In this document: one piece after another, positions 45,409-55,850 of the stretch
Layout of the letters: the number at the start of each line of letters is the position of its first letter
How positions within the stretch are numbered: the stretch's first letter is position 1
Assembly: GCA_944739405.2 (NCBI GenBank)
Contig: OX123190.2
Coordinates: 64,437,805 to 64,501,804 of the forward strand
DNA from: Euclidia mi
Taxonomy: Eukaryota > Arthropoda > Insecta > Lepidoptera > Erebidae
Direction: 5' to 3'
DNA: 64,000 bases
The notes under the pieces: generated by a model
The model's input: the letters and a program-made list of their open reading frames with translations, nothing else
Told to the model about the DNA's origin: nothing
Database searches by the model: none
Program-made: the position numbers and the translations under genes

Positions 45409-45901
45409 TGGCTCGGCGTTACACCGAAACCGTATGTTCCTAGTCGATTTGGGAAAACTATTAATATTGTGGACTGTAGGATGGTGGTTCTTACCGACTA
45501 GGAAATGAGGAAGTGAAAAGGTGTTGTGGTTAGGAGCCTCTTACCTTGCTCGGCAGTCCTTTTCCTTGCAAATGGCGGCCACTTGGTTTCTTCGGGAATT
45601 CTGAAGATGCTTGAATCACTCCACTACACAAATCACTTTCACTTGCGAGCGGGTTTGTTAGGTTTTTTGGTATAATCGGTAATAATTATATATGGCGGTG
45701 CGGATTGCGGTATACGACGGACATGAGATCGGCGCGTCTCGAATCTTCCATTATTTCTTCGTCGCCGTTGAGCAGGGCAGCCAATAGCGAGGCGTTTTGG
45801 GAGGGGATTCATGAAAAGGATCGCTCGGATTGGCCGAGCAGCGACGAACCATTGACGTTGACATAATTAACTAGCAATGGAAAGGATAGATGGCGCTACC
45901 A
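45409..45901 (-). repeat. 5' LTR of the BEL/Pao element
   Basis: 493 bases, partner of 41371-41851. It would carry promoter and polyadenylation signals for the minus-strand element. Confidence 0.9.
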
Positions 45902-46004
45902 TAAACCTTACTGCGTGATTTGACTTACCGTTCGCTATAGATCAATAAGGTAACGCATTTCTTGCAGAGTTCACCACTGGGATGGGTGTATACTGTCGTG
46001 ACAT

Positions 46005-46722
46005 TTCAAGTCAAGTCAAGCCTAAATCTTTAACCGTGACCCGACACACGAAGCCACCACAAGAAATGACATTTTAGTGAGCATGACGACAACGGTATAC
46101 GAGCCGGCATTAAGAAACAATCTGTTGCTATACTGACCATGACGCGAATTACCTTCATTTTCCAGATCGTTATTATTAACATAAATTAGTGGAACGCGTG
46201 AAGAAATGCAAATGTAGTACCTATTTTGAACCAGTAAATAAACTACCTATTTTGAACTCTTAATGGACTAGATACCTTTTGAATTACAACCACCGATCCA
46301 AATAATTGACTACAAGATAATAAAACATTTAATACAATTAAGCTTAAGAAATAAAAGTATTTAACGAAATGAAAGATATTTAATGATGTGGTGGCGATCT
46401 CAAAATCTATTATTTACAAAATTTTATTTATATGGATAGATAATAATATATTTAATTGTTATTATATTCTACCTATTAATCTAATGAAACAGATTATTTC
46501 CAAGCGTTTTTATCATTGAGATATTCATTTAAATTATAATAATTATGCCTTTTGCATTAGGTTATTATTGATCTGTGCCTTAAATGCGCTAAACGGCAAG
46601 TCCAAAATACTTATCGGTATGTTGTTGTAGATGCGTATACTAATTCCTATAAAATAACTGTGTCTTGCACAAACGGAAATACGGAACACGTGATTTATGT
46701 CTATTTCTTATATTTCGACACC
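46005..46722 (-). pseudogene. Antisense 3' fragment of the LINE B family
   Basis: The minus strand encodes the last 70 or so residues of the same ORF2 as LINE B (RNRHKSRVPYFRLCKT, IPISILDLPF, LNEYLNDK, stop at 46494-46496) followed by a 3' region of about 480 bases. That region is an inverted match to 53755-54125 (for example ATTTTCCAGATCGTTATTATTAAC and GACATTTTAGTGAGCATGACGACAACGG). 5'-truncated. Confidence 0.75.
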
Positions 46723-47814
46723 TACGTACAATATCGTAACTGCATTTTATCAACTTTACAATATCGCCATTGAAAGGTACGGAAGCAGATTATTGATGAT
46801 TGTGAAGTCAAATAAGCTAATTTAAGGAGCAAAATTGGCATAGTGCCATATTTTTAGGCTTAGTTTATGACCTCTAGAAAGATTTCTTATTATTTTTGCT
46901 AGAATTCCTTAAAAGTCACATACGATATTCTACTTTGAAAATATCAGCCGTATTTAATTGTATGTATTACTTACTATCTTTTACGTTGATATTTATCTAG
47001 AATAAAGTAATGTATGTTGTATATAAGATAACTTACATTGGAATGAATAATATAAGAATGTGTCGTAAGTTACAATTATCATAATATAAAAATAAAATAT
47101 CTTCCATTGCGTTAAATATATGTATTTCATAATCAAACCAGTCCAAATAAACATTCCTTTCGGAAAAAAAACTCAAAATACTATCCAATGGCATTGCCAT
47201 TAATTATTACAGCAGTTTTGGGAACGTGATATGAGAGATCTTTATTATAAGATTTATTTTCTTGTTTTATTCATTTTAAGAGCAATCACTACTAGGAATA
47301 AAATGTTATTGAAAGTTTGTCTGAATCCAGTTTCTGGTAGACGTCAAAATAAATCGTAGTGAGAACTGAGTGTTATTTGAGACTTGCACAGGTTCATCAA
47401 ATAATAATTTTTTTTCGGCCTTAGGTATCGGCTGCCTACTTGCACAGAGCGCAACATTATTACGTATACGTTATATCCTAGTAGACGCTTAGATAACATA
47501 AAATGATAGCCTAGCGGTAAAGGCAGTGAGTGGAGATGTGCAAAACACAAGCATAAATCTACTGACACGCTACTGTTAGAATACCGATTTCCTTAATTCT
47601 ATCTTTGAGTGAAACTCTTGATTGTAATTGGTAAATAGTCCAAACTGCCTTTTTTTGCAATATAAAATTTACGGCAGAAAAGGTTAAATGTGCTTTCCAA
47701 ATCCCAACCGTGCTTCGGAAGGCACATGCAAGGCGTCGGTCACGCTTCTTGGAGTCTTAGAACAGGACTCCTTCTGGTAGTCCATAATCTCCGACATCAA
47801 ATTTGATATTTTAT
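46723..47814. other. No gene seen
   Basis: AT-rich. A repeat piece near 47700-47790 (CGTGCTTCGGAAGGCAC, GGCGTCGGTCAC) belongs to family L, also seen at 49450-49510. Confidence 0.45.
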
Positions 47815-48330
47815 TTAAGCAGGGTTCAAAAACTGGCAGAAATAATTACAGGCCGATTGCACTCATACCAATCCTTTCAAACATTTTTGAAAAAGCTTTC
47901 CACAGACGCTTAGATCTCTACTTATCAAAAAATAATCTCATAAAAACAGAGCAAAATGGCTTTCAAAAAAGGAAATCGACAACATTAGCAGCGTTTTTAT
48001 TAATGAAAGACATAGTTAGTATTCTAGATCAAGGTCGACCAGTTGCAGTTTATTTTGATATGTCTAAGGCATTCGATTTCGTTTGTCACTCTAAACTTTT
48101 AGATAAATGCGAAAATTTAGGCATACGGGGTATTGTTAAAAATTGGATTGAATCATACTTAAACAATCGAACACAATGTGTAGAAATCTGTAAACTTAAC
48201 ACTAAAAAAGATCTGATACAGTATAGATCTACGTATCAAAGAAATACATACGGGGTGCCGCAAGGAAGCATTCTCGGACCTCTATTATTTTTAACATACA
48301 TTAATGATTTACCTGAAATAACCAATCACA
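47815..48330 (+). pseudogene. LINE A reverse transcriptase, first part
   Basis: RT blocks in order: NNYRPIALIP (47841), NGFQKRKSTT (47958), AVYFDMSKAFDFVCH with the first catalytic Asp (48042-48090), IESYLNNRTQCVE, a family-specific insert containing YRSTYQRNTYG, and GVPQGSILGPLLFLTYINDLPE (48251-48315). The RT stops at ITNHM because LINE B is inserted there, and resumes with CVLFADDI at 54692. A frameshift or stop upstream of 48003 breaks the N-terminal side. The endonuclease is absent (5' truncation). Close relative of the LINE at 5.9-9.1 kb. Confidence 0.8.
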
Positions 48331-48950
48331 TGTTTTCAGATAGGTTAGGTGTAGGTTTAGGTAGCTTAATGAATAGACATTTAAAACAACACAATATCAT
48401 TAATTATTGTTATCCAGGGTCATCTTTTACAAACTTAATAGATATTTTAAAAATAACCACATTTGATAGACAGTCACCAATAGTAATTGTGTATGGTGAC
48501 AGTCAAATGGTGACCAAAAAAGATATTTATAACTTAACAGAAGTAATTTTATCACTTCATAAAAAATTTGGATGTCAATTTATTACTTGTGCGTTACCTT
48601 ATTCAGGTACACTAGATGGAAAGGTGAATCAACATATCTATGACCTCAATTTGTGTTTTTACAATATGACATGGCAATATAAAGATATTATTTTATATTT
48701 TGACATAAATAAATTGATTAATAAATATAACTTCACATTGACCAAAGATACTATGTATCTTTCGCTATCTTATAAACGACAAATTGCTAAATTATTAGCA
48801 TATAATATACAAAGTGACACAGGTACATGTAGGGTATCCAAGGAAATGATTTCTGTAAATAATTCTGTCTTTACCATGTCTTCTATTTTAAATACTGACA
48901 CGAGTTCTTTAAACTTAAGAATTGGACAAAGGATAGACATTGTCAATTAA
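48331..48950 (+). pseudogene. LINE B ORF1, C-terminal part with SGNH-hydrolase-like features
   Basis: 5'-truncated frame of about 205 codons, in frame with LINE A sequence by chance so that the two read as one 315-residue open frame (48003-48950). The LINE B part has SDRLGVGLGSLM (SGNH block I-like), YPGSSFTNLIDIL and PIVIVYGDSQM, then PYSGTLDGKVNQHIYDLN. CR1-group ORF1 proteins are known to carry an esterase of this fold, thought to help RNA or membrane handling. The catalytic set is not certain here. It ends RIDIVN-stop, 7 bases before ORF2. Confidence 0.6.
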
Positions 48951-48956
48951 ATATAG

Positions 48957-49217
48957 GACATCAAAATATACAGGGTCTATCTGGCAAACATTTAGAATTA
49001 AGTTTATATTTAGAAAGTCATAATATAAAAGTTATGTGCATAACGGAGCACTGGTTGAAGGATTATCAAATATCTTTTTTAAATAACATGCATTACACTG
49101 TGCAAAGTGCTTTCGCTAGGAGTCAAGCCATCCATGGTGGATCCTTGATACTAGTTTCAAATACCATACTGTGTAAGGAACGAAAGGACATAAGCACCTT
49201 GTCTGTAGAACGCACTG
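48957..49217 (+). pseudogene. LINE B ORF2, endonuclease N-terminus before the transposon
   Basis: GHQNIQGLSGKHLELSLYLE, KVMCITEHWLKDYQ, then GGSLILVSN and KDISTLSVER. These are the first conserved blocks of a LINE endonuclease (N..G...K, C.TEHWL, GG). The frame runs into the transposon at 49218. The rest of the endonuclease (SCIELEQYVVICVYRPP) resumes at 51139. Confidence 0.75.
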
Positions 49218-49439
49218 TAGAAAGGAGAATGACCAAATTTGTATGGAAGATGGGCTAAGTTTGCTTCTCGATGATTTGACCAGTAAAATATAGTAAATAT
49301 ACTCCTTATGAAATTAAGAAAAAATGAATACGATATTCGGCGGTAGTTTTTAGCTATCGGACATTAAAGTTTTCAAATATTTTGAGGTTAAGTATTGTGA
49401 TAGTTACATGATTTAATCATATAAATAGTAGTAAATTAG

Positions 49440-49740
49440 TTAATTATCGCCCGTGCTTCGAAGAGTACCTACTTACATTAAGCCGTCGGTCCCAGTTGTC
49501 ATGAAGATCTTTCACCATCGCACGTCGTTACGAGGAGTCAGTATCCTCCAATAAACCGATACTTACTGGTCTAAACCATACAATATCGCTTTCCCTTTGG
49601 GTTATGGCGGTCAAACTATGGAAAAGCTAATATTCTGTCATATCTGGTTAGACTAGTAAGCGGACCCAGGGCTCCTAGGCGTTGAAGTCTTGGATGCAAC
49701 CGACATAACTCTAGGTGATGATATGATTTAATCATATTAC
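49440..49740 (-). repeat. Interspersed repeat family L, copy 3, inside the transposon
   Basis: Contains CGTGCTTCGAAGAGTACC, AAGCCGTCGGTCCCAGTTG, CGTCGTTACGAGGAGTCAGTATCC, CCCTTTGGGTTATGGCGGTC, TCTGGTTAGACTAGTAAGCGGACCCAGG. This copy is the longest of the three and helps define the family. Confidence 0.75.
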
Positions 49741-50346
49741 CGGAATTTATAAGAAGCCTCTATGTATATTATACAATATAGAAAATAGTTGTAAAAAGAA
49801 GTTGAGCTACGAAACAAACGCTTGAACATTATATTAGTTTGCGGTTTTTTCAGTCTGATATATTTGTTACTGAGAATTCTCAATACCATGTGGTATAATT
49901 AATGAGAATTTCAGTGAGGCTAGTTCGCAAAAGATAAGCTCATTGCATTGGACCTTATTACATAGTTGGCATTAAAACAACACTGTTTTATGCTTAATAG
50001 GTAAATGAAACTCAGTTTTTATGTTTTTTTTTATTTTATTTGTTATTATACCTAAATCTTCTTCAAATAAATCACCTCAAAATGAAGCAGGAGCTTGTAT
50101 ATCGTATACCATAATGTGGTGCAGGTATGGCCTCAGAAGTTACAACAGCTTCAATTAATGTGTAGCGTTCTAAACATAAAACTCTGTTCAATTCCTGAAA
50201 CAAACAATTAAAGTATTTTGAATATTCGGTGAGGAGAGCACGAGAGAATTGTAGGAATTGAGAAGAGAAGTAAACAACACTTACACAGACTGGCGCTATC
50301 CATGATGTCAAAATATTGAGCTCCGAATCAGATAGCTTGTCCATAG

Positions 50347-50393
50347 AACGGACGTGTTGCTGCCGAGGGTACCTCGGCAGCAACACGTCCGTT
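50347..50393. repeat. Perfect 47-bp GC-rich palindrome
   Basis: Two exact 22-base arms (AACGGACGTGTTGCTGCCGAGG and its reverse complement) around GTA. It is GC-rich in an AT-rich neighbourhood. A 113-codon minus-strand open frame runs over it but has no known domain. Confidence 0.9.
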
Positions 50394-51138
50394 GTTCTAA
50401 GTCCAGACGACATACTAATGTTACCAATAAAGACTGTTTCATACTTTAGTCAACCCACGAGTTTTGATAACACGATATAAACTTGTTTGGTCCACAAAGG
50501 ATTGTTCAAGTCAGTATAAACGACATAAATTATTTATTTTCCAATAAAGAGATATTATGATCATAGGTGAAAAAGCAATTTGACTGTTTTCATGTCAAAA
50601 TAACTGACGTAAGACCAGAGAGGTTGGAGTGTTGGACTAGTAATAAGGTTATATTTAATTGCGTAAGACATTACAGATGCCGACGTATAATAAAAATATG
50701 TTCCTATATTTTTGATAAGTACAAAACATTATTTCGTGGGTAATATGTTGGAAAAGGATAAACATATTATTTATAGCAAATATTTCACCACAATACATTT
50801 TTCAAAATAGCATAAGATTTTGGTGTTATTTTGCTTATTAGAACTTTTGTTATGTCACCCTGTTTTCACTATGAATGTAATTTTTCCCAATAAAAAGGGG
50901 TTTGCAAGCAACTGTAAACATTTGCCTAAATATGCAAAATGAGTTTTAAATATGAAATGGCGATGTCACGACCGGAACAACGCAGATACTTTTAATTTTG
51001 AACTAAAAAACCCCGTTTCGCTTTAAATTAAAATTAATATATATATATAATTATAAAATAAAAGAAGATTTTCCAGATATGAATGGTTTAGAAGCAAACA
51101 TGCCACAAAATAGCCCAGTTTTGGTCATTCTCCTTTCC

Positions 51139-53685
51139 TGTATTGAACTGGAACAGTATGTTGTTATATGTGTGTATCGCCCTCCTTTAAGTAACTTTAA
51201 TATGTTCGAATCTATTATGGAAGATGCAATTGGTAAAGTTAGGACCAATAAAAAAGGGATCATAGTTTGTGGAGATTTCAATATTAATATACTGGATAGT
51301 TCACCAATGACTAGTAGGCTTTTAAATCTTTTTAAATCATTTAATTTGACAAATTTATTTCTTGAACCTACTAGAATAACTGCATCATCTTCCACTTGTC
51401 TTGACAATATATTTAGTAATCATACAGTATCACATAAATTAGTTACTACTGACTTAACTTCGGATCACTGTGGTCAATTGGCAGGATTTTCATATATAAA
51501 TGATAATGCAGTACGTAAGGTGACAGTTAGGCCATTACCTAGGTATAAATTTAATGAGTTTAGGAACAAAATTTTAATAGGTATGAATCCTGATATGATG
51601 GAGCTTAAGTCACCAAATAAGATTTATGAAACTATGTTTAATTTAGTTCACAACGAATTTAGAAGTACTTTTAAAACCAAGGAAAAAGTAATCAAGGAGT
51701 CTAGAGCATTTAGTGAGTGGGCTACTGTAGGTATTTATAAAAGCAGAGCAAGAATGTATGAGTTGTATGGTATGAAGAAATACAATTTTGATGCGAGCTT
51801 CACTGAGTATGTCAGAAATTATTCAAAAATATTAAAAAAGGTATGCAATATAGCTAAGGCACGTTTTGTAAGTGATAAAATTAGAAACTCTTCTAATAAA
51901 GTTAAGGCCACATGGCAAGCTATTAACGAAGCAACGGGCAAGGCAACCTTTAGGAATACCAATTTTAACTTGCTAGATAATAATAAAATGATTAATAATG
52001 ACGAGGAAGTCGCACTCGCATTCAATAATTTTTTTGCTAGCATACCTATTGCTACTACTATAGGTCTAAACTCATCAGCTTCAGTCGCAGTAAATTTATT
52101 AGAATCTAGTGTAGAAAAATGTAATGTATTATTTAAATTCAGTCCTATTAGTTCTACGGACATTATAAACACTTTCCAATCTCTAGAATCTAAGAATACG
52201 GGTGATCTCTGGGGAATATCTGTGAAGATTCTGAAAAGTATAATAGATATAGTAGCACCTTATCTAAGTAACTTGTTCAATAAGTGTATAGAATCAGGCG
52301 ATTTTCCAGATTTAATGAAACATAGTAGGATAATACCTCTGTTTAAATCCGGCAGTAAGACTGATCCTAGTAATTATAGGCCAATTTCAATACTACCTAC
52401 TTTTAGTAAAATCTTTGAAAAGATAATACTCAAGCAACTTCTGAAGCACTTTAATTTAAACAGCCTCCTTCATACTGAGCAATATGGTTTTACTAAGGGT
52501 CACTCGACGACGGATGCAGGAGTAGCTTTACTCAAACACATCTACAATGCATGGGAGAACTCTCAGAATGCTATTGGTGTGTTTTGCGACCTTTCGAAAG
52601 CATTCGATTGTGTCTGCCATGATACGCTCTTATGCAAACTTAAACATTACGGTGTCCAGACTAAAGCATTGGATGTTATTAAGGCATATTTAAATAACAG
52701 AATCCAATGTGTAGAAATAAATGGCTCAAAATCCAGTGGCGTACCAGTACAATTGGGAGTGCCGCAGGGTAGTATCCTAGGGCCTTTCCTGTTTCTAGTT
52801 TACATAAATGATTTGCCATTTTACCTGAGAAATATTTGTGACGTGGTATTGTTTGCTGACGATACTTCATTGATATTTAAAGTAGATAGAAATAAGGAAA
52901 ATGTTACCGAAATAAACAGTGCTCTTATTCAGGTGACTAAATGGTTTACTGTAAATAACTTAGTACTGAACGCCAGAAAAACCAAATGTGTTAAGTTTGC
53001 TTTGCCCAACGTCAGAAACCTTGGTCCTAACATAGTTTTGAATGGTGATGTACTGGAAACAACTGAATCTACATTGTTTCTAGGAATAACACTTGATTCG
53101 AAGTTACAATGGGGCGCACACATTACATATCTGTCAGCGAAACTTAGTTCGGCTGCTTATGCCATTAAGAAGGTGCGCAATTTAACAGATGTCGATACGG
53201 CTAGATTGGTATATTTTGGCTATTTTCATAGTGTTATGTCTTATAGCATATTACTTTGGGGTAGAGCTGCTGATATCGAAAGTATTTTTATATTGCAAAA
53301 AAGGGCAGTTCGGGTCATTTACCAATTACGGACAAGAGTTTCGCTCAAAGAAAGATTCAAGGAAATCGGTATTCTAACAGTAGCGTCTCAGTATATTTAT
53401 GCTAGTGTTATGCATGTACGTAAAAATATAAATTCATATTCAAAGAATAGTGATATACACTCTATAAATACAAGAAATAGACATAAATTATGTGTTCCGT
53501 ATTTTCGTTTGTGCAAAACTCATAGTTCTTTTATAGGACTTAGTATACGTATCTACAACAAGATACCGATAAGTATTTTGGACCTGCCTTTTAACGCATT
53601 TCAGATAAAGATTAAAAATGACCTAATGCAAAAGGCATATTATAATTTAAATGAATATCTGAATGACAAATGCGCTTGGAAATAA
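51139..53685 (+). CDS. LINE B ORF2, endonuclease C-part and complete reverse transcriptase, open frame
   Basis: An uninterrupted 868-codon frame begins at 51079, but its first 20 codons come from the transposon end; LINE homology starts at SCIELEQYVV (51139). Endonuclease blocks: VYRPPL, CGDFNINIL (51270), STCLDNIFSN and TSDHCGQ (51463). RT blocks: IPLFKSGS, NYRPISILPTFSKIFEKII, YGFTKGHSTTDA, GVFCDLSKAFDCVCH with the first Asp, LGVPQGSILGPFLFL and FADD at 52852-52863 (residues 592-595 of the frame). Next come LGITLDSKLQWGAH, the thumb, and a C-terminus ending in the DLPFNAF region and LNEYLNDKCAWK. All key residues are present, so the sequence is young, but without its N-terminal endonuclease it cannot retrotranspose by itself. 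Confidence 0.85.
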   Translation, partial: CIELEQYVVICVYRPPLSNFNMFESIMEDAIGKVRTNKKGIIVCGDFNINILDSSPMTSRLLNLFKSFNLTNLFLEPTRITASSSTCLDNIFSNHTVSHKLVTTDLTSDHCGQLAGFSYINDNAVRKVTVRPLPRYKFNEFRNKILIGMNPDMMELKSPNKIYETMFNLVHNEFRSTFKTKEKVIKESRAFSEWATVGIYKSRARMYELYGMKKYNFDASFTEYVRNYSKILKKVCNIAKARFVSDKIRNSSNKVKATWQAINEATGKATFRNTNFNLLDNNKMINNDEEVALAFNNFFASIPIATTIGLNSSASVAVNLLESSVEKCNVLFKFSPISSTDIINTFQSLESKNTGDLWGISVKILKSIIDIVAPYLSNLFNKCIESGDFPDLMKHSRIIPLFKSGSKTDPSNYRPISILPTFSKIFEKIILKQLLKHFNLNSLLHTEQYGFTKGHSTTDAGVALLKHIYNAWENSQNAIGVFCDLSKAFDCVCHDTLLCKLKHYGVQTKALDVIKAYLNNRIQCVEINGSKSSGVPVQLGVPQGSILGPFLFLVYINDLPFYLRNICDVVLFADDTSLIFKVDRNKENVTEINSALIQVTKWFTVNNLVLNARKTKCVKFALPNVRNLGPNIVLNGDVLETTESTLFLGITLDSKLQWGAHITYLSAKLSSAAYAIKKVRNLTDVDTARLVYFGYFHSVMSYSILLWGRAADIESIFILQKRAVRVIYQLRTRVSLKERFKEIGILTVASQYIYASVMHVRKNINSYSKNSDIHSINTRNRHKLCVPYFRLCKTHSSFIGLSIRIYNKIPISILDLPFNAFQIKIKNDLMQKAYYNLNEYLNDKCAWK

Positions 53686-54684
53686 TGTTTCATAATTCAT
53701 ATATTATACAGTAAATAGGTAGATGATAAGTTTCTTGACATGTAATTAAATATTATTCCATTCCAATTAAAATCATGTAAATGATAGTTTTTGGAATCGC
53801 CACCACATTACTAAATGTCACTCATCTCGTTAGATACTTTTATTTGTTATTTTTTTTATAATGTATTATAATCGTGTAGCCAATCAGTTCGATCGGTGGT
53901 TATATTTCAAAAAGTATCATGTCAATCAATCAAATATAGGTACTACATTTGCATTTTGCACGCGTTCCACATATTTATGATAATATTAACGATCTGGAAA
54001 ATGCAGGTAATTCGTGTTCATGGTCAGTATACCAACAGATTGTTAATTACTGCCGGTTCGTGTACCGTTGTCGTCATGCTCACTAAAATGTCATTTCTTG
54101 TGGTGGCGTCGTGTGTCGGGTCATCCCTGTCCCTCTGATATGGCGAGAGGGATGATGGCTGGCCCATGCGTCATACTCGTGAACGGGTGCTACTTGCGAT
54201 GACTGGTCGATGTCGGTCTTACGGGCTGGTATTACATTTTTAATATTAAACTGTATCATTTCTATCATGGTTCTGAACATTTGCGCGGATTGCCTGCATT
54301 GTTAGGTACTTAATGTAAGTGGATGCTCCTGTTTCACCATGTCAATTCTCAGGAGGCTAATTAAATGAACATCAAAATTTTACTACATTATGCTTGAGTA
54401 TTAAGTAGAGTAAATATATACAAATGACATAGAAGGTGAAACAGTTGCAGCACCTTACAAAATTTAAATTTGTATGTATTATGCAAAACCTGGCGATGAA
54501 AAAGAGTGACCTTGAGTTTATTGCCCGTTCTTTCTCATGGTTCTACCTATTGCTTTGCGAACGTGGCAGTAAATGTAAATGTAGAAGCTTTAAGTAATTA
54601 TTTTTTTAAATTGACGTTCATAAGTGTCACTTTGTGATTTAAATGAATAAAGGATTTTGACTTTGACTTGACTTTGACTTTGAC

Positions 54685-55796
54685 TCACAAGTGCGTACTT
54701 TTCGCAGACGATATATCTGTAATAATAGATTGCAAGGACAAAAACACATTTGAAAGTGACATTAATTATACAATTAATAAAATAAATGAATGGATGCAGT
54801 ATAATTATCTACAAATAAACATTAAAAAGACTAAATATACTCTCTTCAGAAATAAAAAAATTATGATACCACAAACTAATATCATTCTAAATAACGAATC
54901 TGTCGATGAAGTACCTGGTGGCCAATTCTCCTATTTTTATATGACAGTGATATTATATTTTGAATGGACTCAGAAGCGGTATTCTGATAACCTAATGTCA
55001 TTATCGTATAATTTGAAATAAACAGTTCGTCGTTGACACATATTTTGACACTTGTTTCAATTTACGATCTCGTTACAACTTCGTTCAATTATCAGATGAT
55101 TTAGAAGAATACGCTTTTTGTGACGTAAGTATGACACTGACATGTTTACGAAACTATATTTATTTAGTAGAATTGGGCCCCTGTTGCTACATTTCTAGGG
55201 ATCAAACTTGATAACTTATGTACATGGACTGCTCATATAGAACACGTGTGTAAACGAATCAATAGTTTCGTATATGCTTTATACAGAATTAAGAATATAA
55301 GTGATAGAAAAACTGCACTGTTGGCTTATCACGGACATGTAGCATCCATCTTACGTTATGGTCTAATGTTATGGGGTAACTCAAGGGATGTAAATAGAGT
55401 ATTTGTTATACAAAAACGATGTATACGAGCCATCTGCGGAGCAGAACCATTATCATCATGTAAACCTTTGTTTCAAGAGTTAAAGTTGCTATCACTCCCT
55501 TGCATGTACATATTTGAAATTACATAGTTGTTTCGTAAAAAACCATTATGCAGTTATTTTAAAATTTTAAAGACAAGTATAATTTTAACACTAGGTACCC
55601 AGACAGGTTATGTATGCCCCACTCAAAAACTGCCCTAAACAGCAAAAGCTGCAATCAAATGACTGTGAGAATTTATAATAAGTTGCCAGAATTTCTAACT
55701 GCACTACCTATAAAAATCTTCCCACGTAAATTATATACTTGGTTATGTGATAAGTGTATCTACTCTGTTAAAGAATGTATTGAAATGAAATTATGA
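54685..55796 (+). pseudogene. LINE A reverse transcriptase, second part and C-terminus
   Basis: Resumes with KCVLFADDISVII (FADD at about 54701-54712), NINKINEWMQYNYLQINIKKT-like connection and NNESVDEVP. The small MITE (54917-55179) then splits VP-VATFLGIKLD. On the other side: HIEHVCKRIN (55231), AYHGHVASILRYG, LWGNSRDVNRVFVIQKRC. A stop comes at 55525 and frameshifts reach QMTVRIYNKLPEF and the final stop at 55796. The same order as in LINE B and the 5.9-kb LINE. Not functional. Confidence 0.75.
54917..55179. mobile_element. MITE with GG(TG)GCCAATTCT ends and 3-bp duplication
   Basis: 263 bases between two CCT triplets (54914-54916 and 55180-55182). Left end GGTGGCCAATTCTCCTA, right end, reverse complement, GGCCCAATTCTACTA. 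A 3-bp duplication with GG-ending termini is typical of PIF/Harbinger MITEs; that name is inference. Removing it restores the LINE A frame. Confidence 0.65.
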
Positions 55797-55850
55797 AGAT
55801 CTAATAAGTAAATTAATTTATTTTGACATCTTCCTATATGTATTTTTTAG

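Larger units (their letters stand above)
41371..45901 (-). mobile_element. BEL/Pao LTR retrotransposon, internally deleted
   Basis: Two direct repeats of about 480-493 bases (41371-41851 and 45409-45901) begin TGGCTCGGCGTTACACC and end GGCGC(A/T)ACCA on the plus strand, giving TG...CA LTRs on the minus strand. The 5-base target duplication TAAAC sits at 41366-41370 and 45902-45906. The interior codes on the minus strand for gag, protease, RNase H and integrase C-terminus, in BEL/Pao order. The reverse transcriptase core and most of the integrase are gone. The LTRs differ by numerous substitutions and small indels, so the insertion is not recent. Described only; the element is dead. Confidence 0.9.
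49218..51138. mobile_element. DNA transposon with inverted ends, inserted in LINE B ORF2
   Basis: Left end (G)AAAGGAGAATGACCAAA, right end TTTGGTCATTCTCCTTT(C): a perfect inverted repeat of at least 16 bases, with looser pairing for about 50 bases (TGGGCTA, GTTTGCTTCT on both sides). Removing about 1.9 kb joins the two endonuclease parts of LINE B. The target duplication is not certain (CTGTA on both sides is one reading). No transposase is seen, so it is non-autonomous. It has itself been hit by a family L repeat (49440-49740) and holds a very strong hairpin. Confidence 0.75.
48331..54684 (+). mobile_element. LINE B: Jockey/CR1-group LINE inserted in the RT of LINE A
   Basis: 6354 bases including a nested DNA transposon. 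TCACA flanks it (48326-48330 and 54685-54689). It starts inside an ORF1 (5' truncated), has an ORF2 split by the transposon, and a long 3' region ending AATAAAGGATTTTGACTTTGACTTGACTTTGAC. The (TTTGAC)n tail is a typical LINE tandem tail. Without the transposon it is about 4.4 kb. Confidence 0.85.

Noticed and set aside
48003..48950. New RT-hydrolase fusion enzyme
   Set aside because: The fusion point is a LINE insertion junction with target duplication; the RT lacks its catalytic FADD.
46005..54125. Terminal inverted repeats of one giant transposon (46.0 kb against 53.8-54.1 kb)
   Set aside because: Both arms are 3' ends of the same LINE family (same ORF2 C-terminus and 3' region), in opposite orientation by separate insertions.
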